Positions 23,196-33,544 of a stretch of 64,000 nt of DNA are shown piece by piece. The notes below the pieces were generated by a model that did not search any database, was not told the origin of the DNA, and saw only the letters and a list, made by a program, of their open reading frames with translations. The DNA is taken from NCBI RefSeq assembly GCF_019578655.1, contig NC_063256.1, forward strand, positions 29,808,342-29,872,341, read 5' to 3'. Every line of letters begins with the position of its first letter. The stretch's first letter is position 1. The stretch comes from Ricinus communis (lineage: Eukaryota; Streptophyta; Magnoliopsida; Malpighiales; Euphorbiaceae). The translations under genes and the position numbers were made by a program.

Positions 23196-24376
23196 TGAGT
23201 ACAAGAAAATTATTATCCCTTAGAACTAAGGAGGGTTGAATTAGTGACTTCAAATCGCGAAAAATAGATGAAATCCTAGATTTAGAATCATACAAGGAAT
23301 CAAAGAAATAAAAAGATAGAGAGTATGGGTTAGAAAGATTGAGACAAGAGCTTTATAGCGGTTTTTAAATAATCCTCCCTACATCCACTCCTCAATGTCA
23401 CATTTGAGTATTTCACTATAATCATGATTACAACCCTTGGATTTTACAAGCTCACTCAACAACTTGGTGTTTTAGTAAGGTTATACTAAACTTCTTCCCT
23501 ATTAATCACTCACTAAGTCTCTTTATTCTTGAGTTTTAATGGAAAATTCAATAACTAGTTCCATGTATCTTTAATATCTAGGCTTATACAACAATCCTTT
23601 ACAAGAGCATACAAGTTTTTACAACCTTTATAAGGTCAATTAACCACAAAAATAGTAAGAATAAGATGAGAAATGTAACAATGAATATGGCTCTTATGAA
23701 AGTTATTGATCAACCATAAATATCTCTTGAGAGGGGTATTTATACCCTCTAACCATCAAAGAGACATTATAAATAGATATATAAGCCAAATCTTTGCTTC
23801 TAGCTCTAGATAGTGCATTAAATGCATTGTCAGAGCACAGTCGTGGTCGCTACACCTTAATCGCAGACGCAACTAGCTTTTCACAGTCGAGATGCTTTTT
23901 TCGCGTTCGTAAAACTTAAAAGTGGCAATGACTATAATCCATATAGCACTCTGTGATTTGCCGTATCAAAAGTAACCGTTGGTAGTTTACTTGAGGTTTA
24001 TGTAAATCGTGTTCGCAAGATTTGAGGCGCGGGCATGATACCTACTACCTTCTTGAATTTTAGCCTTTTGGGCGTGATTTACTGGCTCGTGGTTGTGAAA
24101 CCTAATCTTCTAAAATTTATATTTCACGAGCGTTATTCATGGCTCGTAGTCGCGATATCCTCAATTGCTTCAACGGTCAAGTTGATTATAAAAGTTGCAT
24201 TCGTGACATACTTGTGGCAGTCACGATTCATAAGGCAACATTGGAAACTTGATTTGATTAAGCTCCAACAATAAACCTCTACAAAAAACACTTAAAGCTA
24301 AGGTTAAATGTACTCAACTTAATTGTCAAGGTCAAAATCAACAGTGCCTTAAGTCATGAAAGGACTTAGGCTAACA
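23196..24376 (-). mobile_element. Sirevirus LTR of the same family, inverted, apparently solo
   Basis: Read in reverse it starts at 24376 with TGTTAGCCTAAGTCC and shares TTGATTTTGACCTTGACAAT and other blocks with 19758-20816, including the CG-rich words (23830-24210). The left end at 23196 (TGAGTACAAG) is the best TG match but is not certain. The five bases on either side do not match as a direct repeat, so the edges or the insertion history remain open. The plus-strand frame at 24035-24274 is inside the LTR and is taken as chance. Confidence 0.65.
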
Positions 24377-24644
24377 TAAATATTATTAGTAAATAATTTT
24401 TGGCTTTTAAGTTTCATCTATTTTCATATATTTTTAAGATTGAGGATATAGTAAAGAGGAATAAAGATGATAATACAGGAGAATTTAAGAAGAAGAAAGA
24501 TGAGTTTTCAAAAAGAAAAGTCTATTGAAATCTTGATAAAAAGTGAAAGAGAATTTTCAAAAAAAATTATTCATAACAATGCATAAAAAATCATTAAAGT
24601 ATATAAAAGTCCATATCTATAAAAGTCCATGACTATTTGAATAC

Positions 24645-25415
24645 GGGATAATTATATTTTTGGTGTCTATACTTGTCAAAAAGATAACAATCCGGTGGTT
24701 GAACTTTTAAAACTAACAATTAAGTGTGGCGACCTGTAAAAGAAATAATAAAATAATATTTTTAATGGGTCACACATTGTAAATACCGACGTGAATTTTT
24801 TAAGTCAAATGAGATGAAAAATAAGATACACTTAATAATAAAGTGTTGCAAAATAATGAAACTTGTCCATTAAATATAAATATATTTTTACTAAGTCATT
24901 AGACTTTTATAGTGCAATAAAATATTAAGATTTATGAATTGAGGATTAAGGATTAAGATTACTAAATTGGAGATTAAGAATTTGGATGACTGAATTTCTA
25001 TTAGTCCATGATGTTTTCTCTATATAATCCTTCTGAGTTCTGACACAAGTAAAGATCACCATCACCCCATCATCTTTTTCCTTACAATAGAAATAAAGAG
25101 AGCATAATGAGAGATGAGAGAAATAAAGATTAGAGAAAGAGAGTTGAGAAAAAGAGATTTCAAAAATATATATGAGATAAAATTTACTCTAAGGCCATAT
25201 CACTAGTAAATCCACTTTAGTTTTTTTACATGTTCAATAATTTTTGCTCTCTCATCCATATCTGCAAGAATTTAAAAGAAACCTGAAAGTCACCTGCTAA
25301 AAACATTACTTTGTTATTCTTTTACAGGTTAACAAAGTTAATTGTTAGTTTTAAAAATTCAACCACTCTATTATTATTTCTTGACAAGTTCAAACATCAA
25401 AAGTGTAATTATGCC
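24645..25415. mobile_element. Short Mutator-like element with ~100-bp inverted ends
   Basis: The first ~100 bases (GGGATAATTATATTTTTGG onward) return in reverse at the right end (to TAATTATGCC). Shared internal blocks include TGGTTGAA, TTTTAAAACTAACAATTAA and CCTGTAAAAGAA. ATTTGAATAC stands on both sides (24635-24644 and 25416-25425), a 9-10-bp duplication fitting Mutator transposition. The 771-bp body has a purine-rich tract (25083-25180) and no gene. Confidence 0.88.
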
Positions 25416-28126
25416 ATTTGAATACTTTATAGACTTTACAAAGGTTGTAATTGAATATCTCTAATTTTAATAGACTTTTCAAAAGTTCTTAGGAGTCCGC
25501 ATTGAATACACTATGATTTATGCAAAGTTTTTTGCCCTATATATACGTGGCCCCTTGTACTTGTCACTTTTAGTCAGATAATCCCCTACACTTTGAGCTT
25601 GACCTATTAGATACCTATACTTAAGAAATTTCTAACTCATATACACCTGGTAGCTTAAAAGCTAGAAGTTGGAAAACACGCGCGCCGAGTTATTCATTAT
25701 AAACGACATGTCAGCTTGTAATGCTGAGCTAGAAAACACGTCAATAATTTTTTTTTACTCCTCTCAATTAATCTCACTAATGAAGCTTGTCCTAAAAACA
25801 ACTGCAACACTTCATGAGATAGGAAAAAATCCAATCCCTAAAATCCCTAAGCAACTAAAACAAATCCATAACCTCGATTTTAACATTATATTGCAAATCA
25901 AAATTGAAATCCGTAACCGCGAAGTCTTGCATACCATTGCATGAGAGAAGTTGTGAGAGAGACGTTGTAAATTTCAACTAAAGAAAGACAGTGAACCCTA
26001 TTCGTGAGAGAGAAGTTGTAGAGTTCATAAAGAAGGAATATTGTCGAAGCTTTAATTGAAAAGGTATGTTTCTTACAACTTTAAAACTATGCTTATAATT
26101 GTTATAGCTTAATGGTACTTTGGTGAATAGTTATATAAATTAGGGCTTTTAAGAATCGATGAAAATGGTAGGTGCAGTAGTCCATGTGTTTTTTGTTTGT
26201 ATTTATAACTATATATATAGATAATTTATTAAATCATTTGTATATTTTCTAGGTAAGTGATATAGATGTGGCAATACACTTGAGGTGGCACCTTGGTGGT
26301 TCTCTAACTCATGGACCACATCCACGGTATATTAGGAAAATGGGGGTTGAATATGTGCCTAATATGAACCCTGAGAAGCTGTCATTGTTTCAGTTTTTAG
26401 GTTATACTAGAGACTTTGGGTTCACAACTATTGATGGTGTATTTTATAAAGTAGTGAATAGTGACACATTTGTAGCTTTAGATAATGACAATGCAATTTT
26501 GAAATGGGGAAGTAGTTTAAAGAATAATAAAATAATTGATTTATTTGTCACTCATATAGTAGATGAGCCAGAAGTGGTCATAGATGTTGATGATAATATG
26601 GACAAAGACCCTATTGTAGGTGAAAGTATATTTAGTAATATTAGTAGGGCTATGGCAGGTGTGGGTAGTAAGAAGGAGAATATAAATAGAAATGCTAGGG
26701 CTTTTTCTAGTAGATTTGAAGCAACTAGCAATGAAGAACAGTGAGTCTAACAATGAGGTTGAGAGTGAGTCAAGGTCAAGGTCAAGGTCAGGGTGTTGGT
26801 GTGGGAGATTGTAAATCTAAAAATGATAGTGAGGCTGAGAGTGTAGAGTTGGTTGCTACTGATGAGGATAACAATGAAGGTAGTGATGTTGATGATGAAT
26901 TAAGAGCTGTAATGGAGGCAGTAGAGGAAAGTTTAAAAAGGAAAAGAAGGAAGAAAGCATAAGATGGATTTATAAAAGTACTTTTAGAAAAAGTAGGACA
27001 TGATCAGGAGTAAAAAAGTTAGAATAAAGGTGATAATAAATATTAAAGTAAAGTTGGAGGTAATGTGAAGTACTATAGGAGTGATGATCAGTATAGTAAT
27101 GAATATGAGATTAAAGAGGGGGATGAAGGTGTAGATTTACCTACTATGAGAGAAAATAAAAAGGTGTACTATGACCCTGAATTGCCAATATGATAATTAG
27201 AATGGTCTTTGAGAATGCTGTGCAATTTAGGGATGCTATCTCTAAGTATACTATCTCTAAGTATGTTTTGCATTGGTATAAGAGAGAGACTTATTTAAAG
27301 GCATATACCAATCCTATTCAACATGTACTTGGTATTAGGATGTGACTTAAATCTACTCATAATCCAATTGAGCCTCCTAAAATCACAAAGAAATCAGGGA
27401 GGTCAAAAGGAATAGAAGGAAGTCAACGAATGAGCCAAAGAAAGTTGGAAAATTTCCAAGAAGAGTACAAATGACATGCTTCTTGTATAAAGCTAAAGGT
27501 CACAACAAAAAAAGGTGTCTAACAAAGGTGCAACTGATACACAGGTACTTCTAAATCCTCATGATTGTCTTATATTATGTATCATGCCATATTGAGGAAG
27601 TTATATTCTTTTCTAGGCAAGTGCAACTGCAAATGTGAGGACTGCAAGTGTGAGTTGCAAAAGTGAACAAGTGCCAACCCCAAATGTGAGTACCCCACAT
27701 GTTCCTACCCCAAATGTAACAGCCTATAATTTGAGGACATCAACCCATTCTTAGGTATTTTTCTAAAATTTTCAATTTGTGCTGACTTCTTTCCCGGATC
27801 ATTTTATGTAATTTCTATAGTTGTTAATGAAGGGTGAGGTAAGCAATGGTGGGGTTATAGAAAGTGCCATAAGTACTGGGAGAGTTTCAAATAGGAGGGG
27901 CAGAGCTAGGGGTTTTGGAAAAGGTTCATTGGGAAGTGGCAGAGATCCAACTATTAGTAATGCATCCCAACCTTAGGCTAAAAGAGTTAGCGTGAATAGC
28001 TTAGGGTGTTATATCAATGAAGAAACTGGATAAATAGTTTTCAATGTGAGTTACACTAGCTGCTTGTTCAATTAGATGAAGTTTGATTTGATCTAATTTC
28101 TATTTAATTTATTTGCCAGCCTGTAC

Positions 28127-28706
28127 CAGACCTGTTCATGGGCCGGGTCTGGGCGGGCTCGGGCTGGGCCTGACTTGATTTTGGACAAGCCCGAGCCCGC
28201 CCAAGCTCGAGAATTTTTTAATATCTCTGAGCTCAAGCCCGAGCCCGAAATTTTTTGAAAAGCCTGGCCCGACCCGGCCAATTATTAAACCTGTAAATAG
28301 AGGTCAGGCCTGGGCGGGCTCGGGTCAGGCTGTAGAAGGAGCCGGACCTGGGCTGTAGAAACGAAAGGAGACTAGGAGGCGGTAAACAACATTGCTAGGA
28401 GTCAGACCTGTCCCAAATTGCAGTTAGATTTAGATTTAGGGTTTTGTTCTGTTTAATATATTATTAATAATAATAAAATTATAAACATAAATAATAGGTA
28501 GCTAAATGGTATATAGCACTTAATTATAAGTTGAAGGTCACAGGTTTGAGTGCTAGGTATGACATTTCTTTTTTTCTAACTAAACTAGACATCGGGTCGG
28601 GTCGGGCTTGGATTTTTATATAAATTCCAAGCCCGGCCCGAGGAGTACATGCTTTTTGTAGGTTCGGGCCGAGCCGGGCGGGTACTCAGGCCCATGAACA
28701 GGTCTA
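28127..28706. mobile_element. Short hAT-type transposon with 8-bp duplication
   Basis: The 580-bp element has inverted ends (C/T)AGACCTGTTCATGGGCC and many subterminal GGGC/GCCC words (CGGGTCGGGTCGGGCTTGG). GCCTGTAC (28119-28126) and GCCTGGAC (28707-28714) flank it, a duplication with one mismatch. No transposase is present; the minus-strand frames at 28093-28281 and 28585-28776 arise from the GC-rich repeats. Confidence 0.88.
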
Positions 28707-28818
28707 GCCTGGACAGAGTAGTAGCATAGTAATTGTGCCTCAAAGAAACTTGAAGTTTGCATCTAAACCAGTTCAACTAGGTTTTAAATCACCGGGACTT
28801 GAGTGGAAAGGCAAAAGT

Positions 28819-31639
28819 TGTAACACCCGAAATTTGCCTTTAATAATGATAATATTAATAATAATTAATAAATGAGTCTTTATTTAAAATTAATTTTACT
28901 TTATTTGTATTTGGTTTAAATTGGAATAATTTAAATAGAAATTTTAATGCTAGACAAATAAATGAGTTATTTTCTATATCCAATTAGTTTGATTTTTAAG
29001 AAATTAATTAAGTAAATTCTTTGAGAAATAAATTATATTTTTGGTTATTCAAATTTTTTCCCAAAATGTATATATATAAATTAAATTCTATATTTGAGAG
29101 TTATGGAAGAATTTGTAAAGGATATTTTATAAAAGAATTATTGGAGAAAATGGCCTTTTAATTAGCTAATGGTATTAAATTTTAATTGAAAAATATTTAG
29201 CAAATTGATTAATTAAATTAATTGTGTGTTAGGATTAAATTGGAAATTTAATTTGGAATAAGGATTAAAAGTATAATTTTATTAATATGGAGTTTTAATG
29301 AAAATTTGTATGTTCGGTATTTTTATAATTAAATATTTCGGCAAGGGCTTTTTGATAAATTTATATTTAAAAGTAAGGGTAAATATGTAATTGTATATTT
29401 TCAATAATTTTAGTTTGGCCCAAATTAAATAGTTAGGGGTATAATTGAAAAGCTAAAAAAAAGTTTAAGGGTTAATTGGAAATTTTGCAAGACGAAATTT
29501 TTAGTAATTAAAAAAGTTGAGGGATTAAATGGTAAAGAAGAAAATTTTAGGAACCCATTGTCGATGTAGAGAAGAAAGAAAAGAAAAGAAGAAAAGAAGA
29601 AAAGAGGGGGATCAAGGAGAGAGAGAAGGCGCGAGGGGAAGGAAAAGTAGAGCTGCGTCGCTGGCGGCTTGAGGTGCGGGCTGCCAATGAAAAGCGCAAT
29701 GGCGGCAGCGGCTTTCGGATGCCATCCCGGGTGTTTCCGGCGGCGTTGGCAGTTGCGGTGGAGAGAGAAAGTGGGTGGCAGCCGCGTTTTCTAGCTTTGC
29801 CGGCGAGCTTTGGCTGATCGGAGGATATATCCGGACTCTCCTTAGCTCAAGCTTCCTAATGGCACCGGTTTCGTGGCGATCGGACTCCATTTGAAAATCG
29901 ACGACCGAGATCGTCTGTAAATCCCTTCGGATGATCGGGGGTCAGATCGGAAGATTGGAAGTGAGGATCGTCATCAGAGCGTCGTTTCGAGTTTGTTGGT
30001 GCGTTCGGATCGTCGATCGGACTCTGGCGGCTGGAAGCGAGTCGACCGAGCGATCAAGCGTCTCGGTAATTCTCTAGCCCGTTGATTTTAGAATTTATTG
30101 GTAAATTTTATGTATTTATTGAATTGTATTGAGAATTAAAAAATATTATGAGTAAAAATAATTATTTGTCGGACTGTTTGCCTTAGGTCGTGATTTGTGA
30201 TGTGTGGCGGAGTTAGGAAAAATAGTGAAGTCTTGGGGACCCGACTCCCGTTAAAATAAATTGTTGAATATTTGAAGTGTTTTCTGGCAGGTCCTGGACC
30301 CGTTTTACGGGGGGTAAATGTCTGTATTTTAGGGGAAGTTCTGTCGAATTTTCGGTAGAATTTACCCGAGTCGAGATTTTTAGACAGTCAGTCCTAAGAA
30401 TCTAGACCTAGGGTTAATTGTCAAATGTTTCAACGTTATTGATTAATTTTTTTTCCGTGATTAGATAATCTGTCAGTTCAGCTCGCTCCACCCAAGGCAT
30501 CGGAGCAGACTAGGAGGTCGTCAAAGCTGTGAGTTAAAGTCATATGTCTATTTATATGTGTTATGCTGAGATTTTATGAAATAATTCTGATTACATGATT
30601 TAATACTTTAATTAGTTATTTTAAACGCTATTATTATAAGTTTTATTTTATGCATTACGATTTTATTGTTTTGTGTTGACTCAGAACGGGACGGCTGTAG
30701 AACATGTTATCAATGAGATACACCAGTATGAATCGAGGAAGAAAATAAAGAGGTAAAGGTTTGTAAATTTTAAAAAGGTAAATTAGGATTTGCCCTGGTC
30801 AAGCATTGCTCTCTAGGCTGAGTAGAGTGAGTGTGCCAGAGTAAAGGTCTCTGGTCGAGCATTGCTCTATGGGCGCCAGCTTATTTGGAAACCTAAGTGA
30901 CTAGACTAGAGTTAGGGACCTTGGTCAAGCTTCGCTCTCTAGGCGTCAGTCTTATTGGAGTAAGAGAGCTGAAAGGTTAAAAGTGTTAATGATAATTAAG
31001 TGAATGAACTGGATTTAAGGACCTTGGTCGAGCTTTGCTCTCTAAGTGCTAGTTCTGTTAGAATGAGAAAGAGTCGAGATGTTTAGTGTTGGGATTAGGG
31101 TTCTGCTGAGGTACTCCATCCCGTAGTATGTGAAAGTTATTTTTATTTAAGCATGGCATGACACGTTTATTTTTGCATGATTTAATATTTATTTCAAATT
31201 AAATAAATGGGTTATTGAAGTATTTGTAACTATTTTTGGATATATGATTCTAACTAACTCTTGAGACTGACAATCTCAATTTTATTGTTTTTCAGATCTG
31301 TGATTGTTAGTCTTCCCACGGCTCTTATCTAGCAACCCGACTCCTTCATTATCGGGTGTCGTAATTGATTTGGTATGTTGGACTTGTAAAATCTTAGATT
31401 CTCCGCAGTAGAAATAATAGACTTATCAGTTGTAAATTTATGTAGTTTTGGATCTTGCCTAATTCTACTGGCAGACCGAATTAAATATGTAAAATTTAAT
31501 AGTTAAGAAATTTGATATCAGTGATATTAGATGAGATATAATTAAGTTAGTGAGTGGTTAGGCTTACTACAGGATTCGGTGGCCTTACGCTTACCCATTC
31601 CCTAGTGCCAGTCACGGGCCCACAGATCGGGTTGTGACA
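28819..31639 (+). mobile_element. Solo LTR (2.8 kb) of the non-coding LTR family, opposite strand
   Basis: It begins TGTAACACCCGAAATT and ends GGGTTGTGACA, and is flanked by AAAGT at 28814-28818 and 31640-31644. It aligns along its length with the reverse of 6997-9939 but is clearly more diverged. It keeps the GC-rich core (about 29620-30070), the tandem repeats (30796-31050) and the closing CATTCCCTAGTGCCAGTCACG. It sits in the reading frame of the MULE tail. No PBS or interior is present. Confidence 0.9.
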
Positions 31640-31765
31640 AAAGTGTTATCACACATAGTCAACTACAGCAGCAACAGGCACAGAAAAGAAATGTACAAAC
31701 AACCTCTAATACATAACATGAAGTTCCACAAACTCGACCTATTGATCCTACACTATGATGGAAGT

Positions 31766-33122
31766 CATAGATTAGTGATGCTTTTCATATTTTTTGTCCT
31801 TTTTCTTGTGTAATGATAGTAAACCTTATCCTTTTTCTAGTGTAATAACAATGAATCTTACTTAATATTGGTCTTGTCTCATGGGTGTTTAGCTTTAATT
31901 ATGGTTGTTTTAGTTGCTACTATCTCATTTTGGGAATGAAATCAATTATGTTTTTTCTTATCAAATATACCACTTTATTAATTGTCCACAACTTATCAAA
32001 ACACATTTCCAATATTATCACAATAGTTAAAATTAAAAAAGACAATCATGATAAAAACAAACTTGAAGTCAATACCATTTCACAAAAGATGTCCACAAAA
32101 CATTCTAATTGAAAGTACATTAGAACCTGCTTTTGTTAACTAATACTCCATATCCCATCAGCGGATATAATTACCAACAGTTGCTTGCCTAAACTAAATA
32201 TAGCCTAAACAACACTGTATTATGCCATTAATACAATCCAACCTAAGAAAACAACAAAACTGACTAAAACAACCACCACAAGCTTCGATTTGCACTTCGT
32301 ATTCTCTTTCTCAGCTTCAATTTTTTAGAGACGTCTTAGCAATCCATTAATTATATATCATGCATGTTTAGAAACATGAGGGTCAAACTAAAGAAAATAC
32401 CTACAAGTACTAATCTCCTGCAATTCAAGTATTTAAATGCAAATACTTAATCAACTCACTCAAATTATATTTTTAAAATATTAACATTATATTAAGTACC
32501 CTAAAAGATATATACTTACACTAAACTTCCTAAAACCAAAGAATCTCCTACCGGGATGGGTTTAAAATAGTCTAAGAACACTTCAATTTAGTCAATTCCC
32601 CAAAATGACACATTGAAAACACGAAATTTTGTAGCAATTGATCAGAATCAGCCAGTAGAAAAAAAGAAAAGAAAATCCTAAAATTATAAGAAAAGAAGAA
32701 GAAGATAGAGAAATTGGAAATTGATCATTTACGTCGAATTAGAAAATACAAGCTCATTCGCGTGATAACATTTAATATTACACTCTCCGTCATTTAAGCT
32801 GCCACGTATTTATGAGTTAAACTTTTTTTAAATATAAGTGTTTAATAAGTTATGCTGAAAGTATTATGGGCTATCTAACTAAAAATGACAAACACAGAAC
32901 ACGGACGAGGCATGTATTAAATCAAAATTTTTAAAGTTAGTATTAAATATATTATCACTTTCAAATTCCATCAAACTCCTTAGATTTTCTAATTGAGTCG
33001 ACCCTCCTAAAATTTGCGAAATTTTTAGGTTATTAAGCGGAAAAAGAAAGATTCCCAGTAAGAAAGAGACAGAAAATGAAATCTTGGGGTAGTTTGAAGT
33101 ATAGCATAGATTTAAAAAACCG
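31766..33122. other. MULE 3' end and upstream flank of the peptidase gene
   Basis: 31766-32930 is the AT-rich 3' part of the MULE with its right inverted end. 32931-33122 holds nothing recognised and should include the promoter of the gene at 33270; no clear TATA box was identified. Confidence 0.5.
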
Positions 33123-33255
33123 ATGGCGTTGTTCTTCCGTCTCCGGTAAAATTGCTATTTTCTGTGATATATGAACCCATCGACTCATATAAGCACAATG
33201 CCTAATTGAGGATGCTCATATGAAATTAGCAGAAGGGCTCTTTCCATTCAAGTAA
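33123..33255 (+). promoter_or_regulatory. Upstream ATGs / short uORFs in the presumed 5' leader
   Basis: Three short frames precede the main ATG: 33123-33149 (8 codons), 33171-33209 (12 codons) and one of 11 codons ending at about 33255. If transcription starts upstream of them they could reduce translation; the transcription start is not visible. Confidence 0.4.
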
Positions 33256-33269
33256 ATACAATTCGAAAT

Positions 33270-33509
33270 ATGGATTCCTTTGCAAGTTGTCCCTTGTGTC
33301 ACCTAACACTTTCACAGTCACAACTCCAAAGGTATGTCTTAATTTTATTTGTTGTTTTTGTTTGTGGGATGCTTAATTTAAAAATACTGATGATGCTTGT
33401 GGAAGTAGGCATGCCAACAGCCACTTTGAAGGGGAAGAGGAGGATGAGCAATTTACTAGGGACTTGGAATTGGCCCAACAACTTGCCCTTGAAGAATCAT
33501 CTCATTTTG

Positions 33510-33544
<35 letters not shown>

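Larger units (their letters stand above)
26256..31765 (+). pseudogene. MULE transposase remnant (PB1-like N-terminus, zinc-knuckle C-terminus, core missing)
   Basis: An exon following a TTTTCTAG acceptor near 26250 reads a PB1-like domain: IHLRWHLGGSLTHGPHPRYI, then MSLF-like FQFLGYTRDFGFTTIDGVFY and HIVDEPEVVIDVDD. An acidic/basic linker follows in shifted frames (26741-26962). 27205-27345 reads MVFENAVQFRDAISKYTI, the start of the MuDR core. The text then passes within about 30 bases to the C-terminal part (27370-27540), with TCFLYKAKGHNKKRC, a CCHC knuckle whose second Cys is Tyr. The catalytic DDE core is therefore deleted. A Gly/Arg tail (about 27880-27980) and GLEWKGK|SVITHSQLQQQQ, split by the solo LTR, follow. 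It cannot encode an active transposase. Confidence 0.78.
25540..32930 (+). mobile_element. Mutator-like (MULE) transposon with nested insertions
   Basis: About 130 bases at the left (about 25540-25650) match the reverse of about 32800-32930: AACTCATATACACCTGGTAGC against AACTCATAAATACGTGGCAGC, with CTTTTAGTCAGATAATC against TTTTTAGTTAGATAGCC further out. Between these long inverted ends lies a transposase remnant with a PB1-type start and a zinc-knuckle tail. The hAT element 28127-28706 and the solo LTR 28819-31639 inserted later; without them the element is about 4 kb. Exact edges and the 9-bp duplication could not be fixed. Confidence 0.75.

Noticed and set aside
24035..24274. 79-codon plus-strand frame with hydrophobic residues
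   Set aside because: It lies antisense inside a Sirevirus LTR and has no homologue that I recognise.
21398..25515. GGTGTATTCAATT at 21398 and ATTGAATACAC near 25500 as ends of one transposon holding the hAT, LTR and MULE insertions
   Set aside because: Only about a dozen bases match and no duplication was found; the ends could belong to two separate elements.
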